In this document: piece after piece, positions 8,351-18,144 of the stretch
How positions within the stretch are numbered: the first letter of the stretch is position 1
Layout: every line of letters starts with the position of its first letter
Origin: Dyadobacter arcticus
GTDB lineage: Bacteria; Bacteroidota; Bacteroidia; Cytophagales; Spirosomataceae
Length of the DNA: 64,000 nt
Direction: 5' to 3'
Assembly (NCBI RefSeq): GCF_011762185.1
Contig: NZ_JAASQJ010000003.1
Coordinates: 1 to 64,000, forward strand
Made by a program: the position numbers and the translations under genes
Notes under the pieces: generated by a model
What the model was told of the DNA's origin: nothing
The model's database searches: none
What the model saw: the letters and a program-made list of their open reading frames with translations, nothing else

Positions 8351-11300
8351 ATGAAAAAAAACTTTACAACTATTGGTCACCGCTTTATGCGCTGGACCAT
8401 GGTCGGTGCGATTTGCGCAAGCCTGGCAGCACCAGCTTACTCGATGGTCAGACCCGGGCTGTCTTCATCGGTTTACATTGACAGAAGTGTTACCGGAAAG
8501 ATTACAGCGTTAGAGGACAACACGCCTGTGCCGGGTGTTTCTGTGGTTCTGAAGGGAAGTAGAAGCGGTACCAACACAGATGTAGATGGGAAATTTAAAA
8601 TAGATGTCCCTGAGGAAAATGGAATCCTGGTTTTTTCGGCCGTAGGATTTATTACTCAGGAAGTCGCTGTCGGATCAAAAAGCGTTATAGATATCGTTCT
8701 CACAGGCGATCTCAAAACTTTGGGCGAGGTTGTGGTAGTTGGGTATGGTACTCAGAAGAAGAGCCAGACCACAGGGGCTATCTCTTCCGTAGGATCCAAG
8801 GAAATTAATGAAATGCCAATTACCAACCTGGGCCAGGCTTTGCAAGGCCGTGCCGCAGGGGTTGATGTTACCCAGGCGGGTTCAAAACCTGGTAGCGTGC
8901 CGAGAATCCTTATTCGTGGTCGTCGGTCTTTCAATGCTGGAAATGATCCTTTATATGTAGTCGATGGAATTCCGTTGTCGGCCGGATATGAGGATATGAA
9001 CCCCAATGACATTCAGTCAATGGAAGTTTTGAAAGATGCAACTGCAACAGCGATTTATGGTGCGAGAGGTGCGAATGGTGTAATTATAGTAAGTACAAAA
9101 AGAGGCGCAGTTAAAGGGAAAACCACTGTGAGCTATGACGCTTATGTTGGTGTGTCCAAAGCTTTGGATAAAATAGAATTGTTCAACGGTTCCGAGTTTG
9201 CGGAATTCGTTCGCGAATCGTACCGTGCAACCGGCGGTTATAAAGATGCAAATGGCAATGCGGTTCCAACCGGAACTGTGGATGCAGCCGCGGATGCGAA
9301 AGTGGCTGTATTGGGAGGTGATCCGAATGTTGCAAAAGGATTGGCGGCTGGCACAAACACCGACTGGCAGGACCTGATCCTGAAAAATGGTATCATGACA
9401 AACCACTCAGTTGGTGTGCAGGGCGGAAATGAAAAGACGCAATTCTACGTTTCCGGAGGCTATTTTAGGGATGAAGGGATCGTTGAAGGGCTTGATTTTA
9501 CACGTATGTCCCTTCGTGCTAACATTGACCACAATGTTAATAACTGGTTGAAAGTAGGCCTTTCGTCTTATTCAATGCATAGCATTAAGAATGGTGAAAG
9601 CTTAAATACTTATGGGATGACAATCAACCAGAACCCGCTTGGCAGACCGTATGATGATAACGGGGTCCTAATATTTTCTCCAACCAATGATGCATTGCTG
9701 ACCAACCCATTGGCGGAAATTGTACCAGGTGCCCAGATTGATCAGATCAAGCGTTACCGCATTTTCAATAGCCTTTTCACGGAGTTCAAAATCCTTGAAG
9801 GCTTGAAATACCGCGTCAATTTCGGACCTGACCTTACGATTGCAAGAGGTGGCCGGTTTATCGGGGCTAAAACAAACGCCAGAAAAGGCGGTGATGCGCA
9901 AGCTGCCTCCGTAAATGGTTTTGGTTTCAATTATACGCTTGAAAACATTCTTAACTACAATAAGACATTCGGCGGAAAGCATAACCTGAATGTGACATTG
10001 CTTCACTCGATACAAAGAGACCATTTTGAGGGTTATTCTACAAACGTACAGGGTGTTCCGGCTGAAACACAGTCATTTCACAATTTGGGCGCTGCAACCT
10101 CTATCCTGGGTGTAGGAAGTGCATTGACGCAATGGACGATCAACTCTTACATGGGACGTATCAACTACGATTTCAATGACAAATACCTTCTGACATTAAC
10201 GATCCGTCGTGACGGTTCAAGCCGATTCGGAGAGAACAGCAAGTATGGTAACTTCCCAGGGATAGCAGTTGGATGGAACCTGAGCAATGAGCCATTTATG
10301 AAAACAGTAACCTGGCTCGATCTTTTGAAAGTGCGGGTTGGATGGGGTAAAGTGGGTAATCAGGGGGTATCTCCATATCAGACCCAGGGATTATTGGGAA
10401 GAACAGCATACGCCTGGGGAGCAACGCCCGCTTATGGTTACAGACCTAATACGATTGGAAACCCTGATTTAAGATGGGAATCTTCGTCAACATCCAACAT
10501 TGGTCTTGATTTCAGCTTCCTGAGCGGCAAGATCCAGGGTTCTCTTGAATTCTACGAAACCCACACCAACGACCTGTTACTTTCCGATCAGCTTCCTGGT
10601 TCAACGGGTTTCAGCGCAGTGACCCGTAACGTCGGCGAAACGCGTAACCGCGGTATCGAACTTGGTTTCACTACCATCAACATCAGTTCGGCATCCAGCT
10701 TCAAATGGACCACCGACTTCCAATTCACAAAGAATACAGAGGCAATCCTTTCTCTTTATAATGGTAAAGTGGACGATGTCGGAAATGGTTGGTTTATCGG
10801 ACGTCCTTTGAGCACCGTTTATAACTATCGTAAAATTGGTATTTGGCAAACTAATGAAGCAGATGCTGCAAAGTCCTTTGCAACAGAAGTGGGTCAGATC
10901 AAGATCAAGGATATCAATGGTGATGGCAAGATCAATGCAGATGACCGGGAGATCATTGGTTCGGACGTTCCTGATTTCAGCGGAGGTATCACCAACCGTT
11001 TGACCTTCAAAGGATTTGACCTTTCCTTCTTCTTCTTCACGCGTGTTGGAAACCTAATCCGTAGTACCTTCCACAATGATAACAATGCGCTGGCGGGTCG
11101 CTATCAGCAGATCAAAGTGGATTACTGGACACCGAACAATCCGACCAACGAATTCCCAAGACCAAAAAGTAACCAGGAATTCCCGGTTTTCGGCAGCACG
11201 CTCACCTATTTCGACGGAACATTCGTAAAGCTTCGCAACATAAACTTTGGATACACTTTCACGCCAACAATGGCCAAGAAAATGGGTATGGAATCTTTAA

Positions 11301-11455
11301 GATTGTATTCAAGCATCCAACAGCCATTCATTTGGTCTGAATACCGTACCAAATATAATGGTGTGGATCCGGAGTCAACCGGGCTAGCTGCCGGTGGTAC
11401 GGGTGTTACTCCCGCTACAATGGTTATCACAGTTGGTTTGAATGTTAAATTTTAA
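8351..11455 (+). CDS. SusC/RagA-type TonB-dependent outer membrane transporter
   Basis: Outer-membrane channel of a nutrient-uptake complex, 1034 residues. After a signal peptide (~1-31) comes a carboxypeptidase-regulatory-like beta domain (~46-120, starting VTGKITALEDNTPVPG), then the hallmark GEVVVVGYGTQKKSQTTGAI and the plug domain (~130-245, with LQGRAAGVDVTQAGSKPG and YVVDGIPLSAG). The rest is the beta barrel, ending in an aromatic residue (VGLNVKF) as expected for outer-membrane insertion. There is no N-terminal STN domain, so it should not itself signal to an anti-sigma factor. It imports, with the SusD partner encoded 28 bases downstream, an oligosaccharide or glycoside too large for porins. 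The downstream enzymes suggest the cargo is processed by a keto-glycoside pathway. Confidence 0.97.
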   Translation: MKKNFTTIGHRFMRWTMVGAICASLAAPAYSMVRPGLSSSVYIDRSVTGKITALEDNTPVPGVSVVLKGSRSGTNTDVDGKFKIDVPEENGILVFSAVGFITQEVAVGSKSVIDIVLTGDLKTLGEVVVVGYGTQKKSQTTGAISSVGSKEINEMPITNLGQALQGRAAGVDVTQAGSKPGSVPRILIRGRRSFNAGNDPLYVVDGIPLSAGYEDMNPNDIQSMEVLKDATATAIYGARGANGVIIVSTKRGAVKGKTTVSYDAYVGVSKALDKIELFNGSEFAEFVRESYRATGGYKDANGNAVPTGTVDAAADAKVAVLGGDPNVAKGLAAGTNTDWQDLILKNGIMTNHSVGVQGGNEKTQFYVSGGYFRDEGIVEGLDFTRMSLRANIDHNVNNWLKVGLSSYSMHSIKNGESLNTYGMTINQNPLGRPYDDNGVLIFSPTNDALLTNPLAEIVPGAQIDQIKRYRIFNSLFTEFKILEGLKYRVNFGPDLTIARGGRFIGAKTNARKGGDAQAASVNGFGFNYTLENILNYNKTFGGKHNLNVTLLHSIQRDHFEGYSTNVQGVPAETQSFHNLGAATSILGVGSALTQWTINSYMGRINYDFNDKYLLTLTIRRDGSSRFGENSKYGNFPGIAVGWNLSNEPFMKTVTWLDLLKVRVGWGKVGNQGVSPYQTQGLLGRTAYAWGATPAYGYRPNTIGNPDLRWESSSTSNIGLDFSFLSGKIQGSLEFYETHTNDLLLSDQLPGSTGFSAVTRNVGETRNRGIELGFTTINISSASSFKWTTDFQFTKNTEAILSLYNGKVDDVGNGWFIGRPLSTVYNYRKIGIWQTNEADAAKSFATEVGQIKIKDINGDGKINADDREIIGSDVPDFSGGITNRLTFKGFDLSFFFFTRVGNLIRSTFHNDNNALAGRYQQIKVDYWTPNNPTNEFPRPKSNQEFPVFGSTLTYFDGTFVKLRNINFGYTFTPTMAKKMGMESLRLYSSIQQPFIWSEYRTKYNGVDPESTGLAAGGTGVTPATMVITVGLNVKF

Positions 11456-11483
11456 AGGAGCCTGTTCAAAAAGCTTTTAAACA

Positions 11484-13166
11484 TTGATGAAAATGAAGAT
11501 TGGAAAAATAAATAAAAAGATACTAGCATGCGGTTTTCTTGCCTTAATGCTGGCGGGGCAATCCTGTAAAGACACCCTGGACGAGGAAATTATTTCAGGG
11601 ATCGGTAATGACTACATTAATACGCCCAAGGGTTTTGAGGATGCAGTAAAAGCTACGTATTCGTCTCTACGGTTTTATTACGGGACCCAGCAGGGCCTCA
11701 CAATGAGTGAGTACGGCACAGACATTTACGCGACAGGCGCCGATGGTGGTTACAAAGGTTTCCATTTTTATGATGGCCAGCTAAACCCTACCGTCGATTA
11801 CCTTGCTACCACCTGGGATGAGCTTTATAAAGGTATAAATACGGCAAATGCGGTGATTGAACGCGCCCCCAATGTAGTTGGCGTAGCGGATGCGACTAAA
11901 AAACTGCGCATAGCAGAAGTCAAATTTGTACGGGCGCATTTGTATTACATTCTGCATCAGCAATATGGCGGCGTGGATTTGAGAATGACTGAGACCATTA
12001 TTCCGACGAAAGAAACAAAAAGGGCCACGGATGCTGAAATGTATACTGCGATCATTAAGGACCTGGACGAAGCGATTGCTGACCTTGAACCAAAAGCACA
12101 GGCTGCTGACTACGGACGTGCCACGAAACCGGCTGCTGAAACACTTCTTGCAAAAGTGTACCTGGCAAAAGCTTATTCAAGCGCGAAAGCTGCAGATGAT
12201 TTTACAAAAGCAGCTGCATTGTGTACGAATGTGACAACATCGTACGGATACAAGCTGTTAGACGATTTTGCCAGCGTTTTCGACGAGAACAACCAAACAA
12301 ACAGTGAAGTTGTCTTTGCGATCCAGTATACCACCGATCCGTTGACAAATGCGCTTGGAAACAGCCTTCACCTTTATTTTGGGATGCAGTACGATGTACA
12401 GCCTGGCCTGAAAAGGGATGTTTTTTACGGCCGTCCATTCAAGAGGCTAAGACCAACGGAATATCTTCTTAACACGATTTTTAAAGATCGCGTGAACGAT
12501 TCCCGCTACAAAAAGTCATTCCGGGATACCTGGAAGTCCAACAATCCCGGTACGTACAATGCCGCTTCTTTCGATGATTCGAAGACGAAAGTGACGTTTG
12601 CTGCGGGTGACACGGCGATTTTTATTCCGGGTTTTGAAATGACTGCTGCTGAACGTGCTAAAAAACCTTATCAGGTTTTGGTACCAAGCCGCTACTCAGA
12701 AGCATTGTTCCCGACTTTGCAAAAATTCTTTGATACAAAACGGCCCGATTTGACTTATGAATTTGGTAGCCGCGATTACTTCGCTTTCCGCCTGGCCGAT
12801 GTTTATCTGATGCTTGCAGAAGCACTGGTACAAACGGGCAAGACAGCGGATGCTGCAACTGCATTGAATCTAGTGCGAGTGAGAGCAGGCTGGCCTGGCA
12901 AAAAAGACGCAATGATACTTCCTGCGGCAAGTGTGACCTTCGAAGCAGTTGTCGAAGAACGCGCACGTGAACTGGCTGGTGAGCAAACCCGCTGGCTGGA
13001 CCTGAAACGCTGGGGACTATTGGTTGAGCGCGTGAAAAAATACAACCCGCAAGCTGCTAACATTCAGCCATTCCACGCATTACGCCCGATTCCGCAGACC
13101 CAAATTGACAGAAGTGCAAAAACAACGGAGGGTAAATCTGTATTCCCACAAAACCCGGGTTATTGA
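11484..13166 (+). CDS. SusD/RagB family surface lipoprotein (substrate-binding lid of SusC)
   Basis: Surface-exposed binding lipoprotein of 560 residues. The signal peptide ends in a lipobox (LMLAGQSC, Cys28), followed by KDTLDEE, the usual start of a mature SusD. The helical tetratricopeptide-like fold is evident from KLRIAEVKFVRAHLYYILHQ, then AAETLLAKVYLAKAY and, near the C-terminus, DVYLMLAEALVQTGK and ERARELAGEQTRWLDLKRWG, which are SusD family hallmarks. The C-terminus VFPQNPGY is also typical. It closes the SusC barrel and presents the ligand. It starts 28 bases after susC, and a terminator-like hairpin follows at 13231, so the pair probably forms its own transcript. Confidence 0.96.
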   Translation: MMKMKIGKINKKILACGFLALMLAGQSCKDTLDEEIISGIGNDYINTPKGFEDAVKATYSSLRFYYGTQQGLTMSEYGTDIYATGADGGYKGFHFYDGQLNPTVDYLATTWDELYKGINTANAVIERAPNVVGVADATKKLRIAEVKFVRAHLYYILHQQYGGVDLRMTETIIPTKETKRATDAEMYTAIIKDLDEAIADLEPKAQAADYGRATKPAAETLLAKVYLAKAYSSAKAADDFTKAAALCTNVTTSYGYKLLDDFASVFDENNQTNSEVVFAIQYTTDPLTNALGNSLHLYFGMQYDVQPGLKRDVFYGRPFKRLRPTEYLLNTIFKDRVNDSRYKKSFRDTWKSNNPGTYNAASFDDSKTKVTFAAGDTAIFIPGFEMTAAERAKKPYQVLVPSRYSEALFPTLQKFFDTKRPDLTYEFGSRDYFAFRLADVYLMLAEALVQTGKTADAATALNLVRVRAGWPGKKDAMILPAASVTFEAVVEERARELAGEQTRWLDLKRWGLLVERVKKYNPQAANIQPFHALRPIPQTQIDRSAKTTEGKSVFPQNPGY

Positions 13167-13230
13167 TCAAAGACGGATAGAAAAGATGATTTCTTCTATT
13201 CAGACAAGAAATATTTGAATGAAAAGCAGG

Positions 13231-13261
13231 AAAGTCTCTGGTTCAGGGACTTTCTTGTTTT
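13231..13261 (+). terminator. Rho-independent terminator after susD
   Basis: A 9-base stem (AAAGTCTCT / AGGGACTTT with one G-U pair), a 5-base loop and a T-rich tail, 65 bases after the susD stop. Confidence 0.65.
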
Positions 13262-13384
13262 ATAATCCGGCAACTCAGTCAAAATGTTTGACAAGTCATT
13301 TCAGCAGCATTTGTAAGGGTAATCTCCTTCATTGCTCGTTATAGTGTTGAATAGATTTTAATGCGGACTATCTCAATTCATAAA

Positions 13385-14752
13385 ATGAAAAATCACCGTT
13401 TATCGCTTTGCTGTTTCCTTTTGTTTTCAGTTATAGGTCATGCTCAGGCTCAAAAGTCCAATGATGGCTGGCAGGACTTATTCAATGGAAAGGACTTATC
13501 GGGCTGGAAGCAGCTTAACGGCCAGGCTAAATATGAAGTGAAAGATGGCGCGATTTTGGGGACCTCTGTAATGGGAACGCCTAATTCCTTTTTGACTACT
13601 GAACAAAATTATAGTGATTTTATCCTGGAATGCGATGTCAAAGTGGATAACAAACTTAATTCCGGTATCCAGATCAGGAGCCTCTCCACGCCAGATTATC
13701 AGAACGGCCGTGTGCACGGAATTCAAATCGAGATTGATCCCAGCGATCGTGCCTATTCTGCAGGAATATATGATGAAGCGCGAAGAGGCTGGCTTTATCC
13801 GCTGGATTTGAACCCGTCAGCAAAGAAAGCTTTTAAGAAAGACGAGTGGAATAAGTATCGCATTGAAGCAATCGGAACATCAATACGTACCTTTTTGAAT
13901 GGTATCCCGGTTGGGCACGTGATCGATGATATGACGGCGAGCGGGTTTATCTGCCTGCAGGTGCATGCGGTTAATACTAAGGAATTAGAAGGAACACAGG
14001 TAAGCTGGAAAAATGTCCGCATCCAAACCTCCAATCTTAAATCAAGCCCGGCAGCTAATATTGCCATTGTAAACCTGATTCCCAATGCGCTCGATAATGC
14101 CGAAAAAGCGCAGGGCTGGTCGCTTTTATATGATGGAAAATCGGTGGATCAGTGGAGATCTTACGGCGGAACGGATTTCCCATCGAAACGCTGGGCACAC
14201 AGCGACGGTACTATTACAATTTCAAAATCAGACGGTTCGGAAACTGGAAACGACATTGTTACCAAAAAGCTTTTCGGTCCTGCATTCGAATTTGAATTTG
14301 AATTTAAGTTAACCGAAGGAGCTAATAGCGGCGTGAAATATTTTGTTGATCAGAAATTCAATTCCAAAGGCAAATCGGGCATTGGCTGTGAATACCAGGT
14401 GCTCGATGACGAGAAGCATCCTGACGCCAAAATGGGAAAAAACGGAAACCGTACCATTGCTTCCTTCTATGATGTGATTCCAGCAGACAGGCCGAGGAAT
14501 TCGGGAAAAAAAATCGGTGAATGGAACCAGGGAAGGATCTTGGTTCAGAAAGACGGGACGATCCAGCATTTTCTGAACGGGTTCAAAGTAGTGGAGTATG
14601 TGCGGGGTTCACCTCAGTTTAAGGAATTTGTGGCCGAATCCAAATTCAAAGGTTTTGAAGGGTTTGGTTTGTCGCAGCAAGGCAATCTTTTATTGCAGGA
14701 CCACGGCGATAATGTGTCTTTCCGAAGTCTGAAAGTGCGTGAAATCAAATGA
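13385..14752 (+). CDS. Secreted protein with two DUF1080 (3-keto-disaccharide hydrolase-like) domains
   Basis: Periplasmic or secreted protein of 455 residues if started at the ATG at 13385, which gives a clean signal peptide (MKNHRLSLCC to GHAQAQ); an ATG 24 bases upstream is also open. It carries two concanavalin-like DUF1080 modules, each opening with the family signature: WQDLFNGKDLSGWKQLNG near residue 28 and WSLLYDGKSVDQWRSYGG near 246. The second module also shows NSGVKYFVDQKF and GIGCEYQVLDDEKHPDA. DUF1080 proteins are known to cleave or lyse the glycosidic bond of 3-keto sugars after a dehydrogenase has oxidised C3. The next gene is such a dehydrogenase candidate, so the two probably act in sequence on imported glycoside. 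Confidence 0.88.
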   Translation: MKNHRLSLCCFLLFSVIGHAQAQKSNDGWQDLFNGKDLSGWKQLNGQAKYEVKDGAILGTSVMGTPNSFLTTEQNYSDFILECDVKVDNKLNSGIQIRSLSTPDYQNGRVHGIQIEIDPSDRAYSAGIYDEARRGWLYPLDLNPSAKKAFKKDEWNKYRIEAIGTSIRTFLNGIPVGHVIDDMTASGFICLQVHAVNTKELEGTQVSWKNVRIQTSNLKSSPAANIAIVNLIPNALDNAEKAQGWSLLYDGKSVDQWRSYGGTDFPSKRWAHSDGTITISKSDGSETGNDIVTKKLFGPAFEFEFEFKLTEGANSGVKYFVDQKFNSKGKSGIGCEYQVLDDEKHPDAKMGKNGNRTIASFYDVIPADRPRNSGKKIGEWNQGRILVQKDGTIQHFLNGFKVVEYVRGSPQFKEFVAESKFKGFEGFGLSQQGNLLLQDHGDNVSFRSLKVREIK

Positions 14753-14839
14753 TTTCGGGAGAAGCAAAAATCGTTTGGAAAAAAACAGTAAATAATTTTA
14801 TTAAGTCATTGGATAATCAACTTAATACAACCCAATATT

Positions 14840-16180
14840 ATGAGCAATAGGAGAGAATTTATAAAAAATACAGCACTGGCATCCGCCGGGATCGCTGTTG
14901 GAACAAGTGCTTTCAGCGCAGCCAGTTATCGCCGAATCCTTGGCGCAAACGACCGTGTTCGTGTAGGGATTATCGGTTTTTCGGATCGATTCCGCAGTTC
15001 TCTTGCACCCAGTTTTTCTGATCACGCTAAAGAGCTCAATTTTGAATTCATGGGAATCTCTGATCTTTGGAACCGTCGTCGCGATGAAGCCGAAGCATTT
15101 ATGAAAGGAAAGCCGTATGCTTCCAATGAATTCGCGAAAGCACGTAATAATGAGGAATTGCTTGCGCGTAAAGATGTGGATGCTGTGATTATCAGTACTG
15201 CCGATTTTCAGCATGCATTGCATTGTGCCGAGGCTGTGAAGTCTGGTAGGGATGTATATGTTGAAAAGCCTTTTGCAGAAACATTAGAAGACGCGAAAAT
15301 TGCCCTGAAAGCAGTCGAAAGTTCCAAGCAAATTGTACAGGTAGGCTCGCAGAGAAGAAGCGCCCCAAATTATTGGGCTGCTTATGAATATATTAAATCA
15401 GGTAAGTTTGGAGACATTACCACCGTTGAAATGACCTGGAATGTGAACCAACCTGGCCGATGGAGACGCAAGGAACTTGTTTCCCAAATCAGGAAAGAAG
15501 ATACCGACTGGGACCGCTTCCTGATGAACCGCCCAAAAGTGGAGTGGAACCCACGTTACTATCTTGAATTCCGCTTATTTTATCCATATTCATCAGGTAT
15601 CCCCGGACAATGGATGGCGCATCAGATTGATACCGTTCACTGGTTTTCAGGATTGGACGCTCCGAGAAATGTAGTCGCTAATGGTGGTATTTATACCTGG
15701 AAAGACGGTCGTACTAATGTAGACACGTTCAGTGCGGCATTTGAATATGGTCCGGTTGATGACAAAAGCAAAGGATTCCAGGTGATATATTCGTCGCGTT
15801 TCAACAACGAGGCAGGTGGCGTGAAAGAATATTATTACTCCAATGGCGGGATGATCAACCTGGATACCAATAAGATCACTTCTGACGGTGGGTTACAGGC
15901 GAAAGATGCCAAATCGATGGGCTTAGAGGCGAATTTGCTTCCCGAAATGGCATTGAAAACCGGAGATAAAGTCACGACCGATGCAAATACCGGGGCTGAT
16001 CCGATGACTTCCCTGCATATGCGTAACTGGATGGAATGTATCCGCAGCCGTAAAGAATCGAATGCACCTGCGCGGGTTGGTTTCAACCATTCAGTAGCAA
16101 ACATTATGGCTACCGAAGCGTTGCATACCGGAAAAAGGGTCAGTTGGGATCATAAGAAAAAGGATATCGTACTGAGCTAA
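14840..16180 (+). CDS. Tat-exported Gfo/Idh/MocA family oxidoreductase
   Basis: NAD(P)-dependent sugar oxidoreductase of 446 residues. It starts with a twin-arginine signal (NRREFIKNTALASAG), meaning it is exported folded with its cofactor. The Rossmann domain begins near residue 40 (RVRVGIIGFSDRF), and the family's EKPFAETLEDAK motif, which contains the catalytic-region lysine, is at ~140. The C-terminal alpha/beta domain includes GQWMAHQIDTVHWFSG. In characterised keto-glycoside pathways a member of this family oxidises the C3 hydroxyl of a glucoside. The flanking DUF1080 and DUF6807 genes support a role of that kind; substrate and direction are inferred. Confidence 0.9.
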   Translation: MSNRREFIKNTALASAGIAVGTSAFSAASYRRILGANDRVRVGIIGFSDRFRSSLAPSFSDHAKELNFEFMGISDLWNRRRDEAEAFMKGKPYASNEFAKARNNEELLARKDVDAVIISTADFQHALHCAEAVKSGRDVYVEKPFAETLEDAKIALKAVESSKQIVQVGSQRRSAPNYWAAYEYIKSGKFGDITTVEMTWNVNQPGRWRRKELVSQIRKEDTDWDRFLMNRPKVEWNPRYYLEFRLFYPYSSGIPGQWMAHQIDTVHWFSGLDAPRNVVANGGIYTWKDGRTNVDTFSAAFEYGPVDDKSKGFQVIYSSRFNNEAGGVKEYYYSNGGMINLDTNKITSDGGLQAKDAKSMGLEANLLPEMALKTGDKVTTDANTGADPMTSLHMRNWMECIRSRKESNAPARVGFNHSVANIMATEALHTGKRVSWDHKKKDIVLS

Positions 16181-16207
16181 TCGGTGCAGTGAATAATCAT
16201 TTAAATA

Positions 16208-17263
16208 TTGATTAAGGTGAATTTTAAAAACACAGGCATCCTACTCGCCACACTTTCTTTGACGGCACTAGCCGCCCTGGTGAATGCACAAAAGGTTGAT
16301 TTGGTCAAAAATGATAAGGAAAGTAAGGTTGAGGTAAAAATTGATGGAAAACCATTTACCTCTTATTTCTATCCTGGGGAAAAAATCCTTAAAAAGGCGG
16401 TATTGTACCCGGTGCACACAGCAAAGGGAACAATCATCACCCGTGGGTGGCCCTTAGACCCGCGTCCGGGCGAGCGCGTGGACCATCCGCACCACGTAGG
16501 GATCTGGCTGAATTATGAGGATGTAAATGGCAATGATTATTGGAACAACTCCGATGCTGTTGATCACGCAAAACGTGCTTACGGTACTATTATCCATACA
16601 GGCATTGCTTCGGTGACAAGCGGCAAGGATAAGGGGGAACTGAAAGTGACGGCTGATTGGGTGGATAAAGACGGTAAACTGACATTGAAGGAAACAACAA
16701 CCTACATTTTTAGCGGAAAAGGGGATACCCGGATCATCGACCGCTCGACCACTTTGACCGCTGTGATGGATGAAGTAGCCATGCCCGACGTGAAGGATGG
16801 GATGTTTGCGATCAGGGTAGCCAGGGAGCTGGAACTGCCATCGACCAAGCCGGACATTTTTACCGATGCCAGCGGTATAGCAACCAAAGTGCCCGTTATG
16901 AAAAATGACGGGATCACCGGAAATTACCGCAATAGCAATGGTGTCGAAGGCGAGGCAGTATGGGGAAAACGGGCAATATGGTGCAACCTTACCGGCAAAA
17001 TAAAAGATGAGAATATCAGCGTCGCGATGATTGATCATCCCAAAAATGTCGGTTATCCTGCCTACTGGCACGCCAGAGGTTATGGCTTATTTGCAGTCAA
17101 CCCATTGGGGATGAAAGCATTAAGTGATGGGAAGGAAGCGCTGAATTTCAAATTGAAAAAAGGAGAATCCACTACTTTTCGCTACCGTCTCGTCATTGCA
17201 TCCGAGCATTTGAAAGATGCTGCACTGAATGACTTTGCTGCAGCATATGGGAAAACGGAATAG
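16208..17263 (+). CDS. DUF6807 (PmoA-like) family secreted protein
   Basis: 351 residues from a TTG at 16208; a GTG at 16217 is an equally plausible start, and no clear ribosome site decides between them. A signal peptide ends near LAALVNAQK. The motif DHPHHVGIWLNYEDVNG with a histidine cluster is the hallmark of the family annotated as PmoA or DUF6807; the methane-oxygenase name is a misnomer. Function is unknown, but these proteins recur with Gfo/Idh/MocA oxidoreductases and DUF1080 proteins. It lies 27 bases after the oxidoreductase and just before a perfect terminator, so it is the last gene of that transcript. A role in keto-sugar handling is inference from context. Confidence 0.82.
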   Translation: MIKVNFKNTGILLATLSLTALAALVNAQKVDLVKNDKESKVEVKIDGKPFTSYFYPGEKILKKAVLYPVHTAKGTIITRGWPLDPRPGERVDHPHHVGIWLNYEDVNGNDYWNNSDAVDHAKRAYGTIIHTGIASVTSGKDKGELKVTADWVDKDGKLTLKETTTYIFSGKGDTRIIDRSTTLTAVMDEVAMPDVKDGMFAIRVARELELPSTKPDIFTDASGIATKVPVMKNDGITGNYRNSNGVEGEAVWGKRAIWCNLTGKIKDENISVAMIDHPKNVGYPAYWHARGYGLFAVNPLGMKALSDGKEALNFKLKKGESTTFRYRLVIASEHLKDAALNDFAAAYGKTE

Positions 17264-17282
17264 CATTTAATATCATTTATCA

Positions 17283-17318
17283 AGCAAAATAGCCCCGGAA
17301 TTCCGGGGCTATTTTGCT
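17283..17318. terminator. Perfect 36-base palindromic terminator
   Basis: AGCAAAATAGCCCCGGAA followed directly by its exact reverse complement. The GC core, flanked by A-run and T-run on either side, would stop transcription from both directions. It ends the 13385-17263 unit. Confidence 0.9.
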
Positions 17319-17335
17319 ACATAACATTCGAATTT

Positions 17336-17699
17336 TTGAGCCATCATGAAGATGCTATCGCGATTGCAACCGGAAGCTCTCCGTCCAGGACACGCAAGTA
17401 TCAAATAGGTATCAGTCAAAATATTGAAGAAATCAGGGGCCTGTATTGCATAGAAGGATTCATCGCAGATATAGATCTGGAAGGTAATATTACAGGTGGA
17501 TATCCAAGGTGGGATGGTACATAGTCAGAATTTAAGCGGGATAATAAACAATGGGAAATGACATCTGAAGAGAAGAAAATAGAAGCCATCAAAACACAAA
17601 ACTCACCTTTTGTCAAAAAGAAAATGGAGCAAATGCGCAAAACATTGGCCCTCTGTCCAATTCCTGATGATATTTTGAACCGGCTAAGAGTTAGCTAAA
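17336..17699 (+). pseudogene. Hypothetical ORF interrupted by an in-frame TAG
   Basis: A frame opening at a TTG (17336) reads about 62 codons to a TAG at 17522-17524, then continues in the same frame for 57 more codons (SEFKRDNKQWEMTSEEKK onward) to a TAA at 17697-17699. The middle stretch (GLYCIEGFIADIDLEGNITG) looks protein-like. An ATG in another frame (17346) gives a 20-codon start, so a frameshift may also be present. I do not recognise a family. It is probably a decayed gene; it could also be chance open sequence. Confidence 0.35.
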
Positions 17700-17700
17700 A

Positions 17701-18144
17701 TCACTTCTTCAAACTCCCCGGCGAATGCCAGCTGAACACATGATAAGTAGCGGCAACGCTTCCCACATTCCGAATTGAATGCATTTGGTTGGACGCCTGA
17801 AAGATTACTGAACCAGGCCCTACTTTCTTCATTTGTCCATTGACCAAAGCTTCCACAGTTCCCTCCTTTACAACCAATATCTCTTCCTCCGGATGCTTAT
17901 GCGGAGGGTGCGAAGTTTCTTCCGGGTTTAATGTCGTGATGTGACATTCAAATTCATCCAATGTAGCCGTTTGTGATCGAAAGACGGTTCTTACTGCCCC
18001 AGTTTTTGTCGTTTTGACTTCGATATCGTTCCAGTCGAAAATGGATGATTCCATAACGGCCGTTTTAGAACTGGCGAAAATGCCTGTCATCATCAAGCAG
18101 ACTGTCAATGAGGCAACTATGAAATCTCTTTTTGTAATTTTCAT
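17701..18144 (-). CDS. Secreted cupin-domain protein
   Basis: 147 residues with a signal peptide (~8-26) and one double-stranded beta-helix cupin. The metal-site motif 1 reads HPPHKHPEEEILVVKEG and motif 2 includes GSVIFQASNQMHSIRNVG, giving His, His, Glu and His ligands. Small exported cupins bind a metal and often a small organic ligand or sugar, but I cannot assign a substrate. The gene is convergent with the broken ORF at 17336. Confidence 0.85.
   Translation of the reverse strand: MKITKRDFIVASLTVCLMMTGIFASSKTAVMESSIFDWNDIEVKTTKTGAVRTVFRSQTATLDEFECHITTLNPEETSHPPHKHPEEEILVVKEGTVEALVNGQMKKVGPGSVIFQASNQMHSIRNVGSVAATYHVFSWHSPGSLKK

Noticed and set aside
16454..17071. 205-codon minus-strand ORF opposite the DUF6807 gene
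   Set aside because: Antisense shadow of a well-supported gene; Cys/His-rich and without a recognisable domain.
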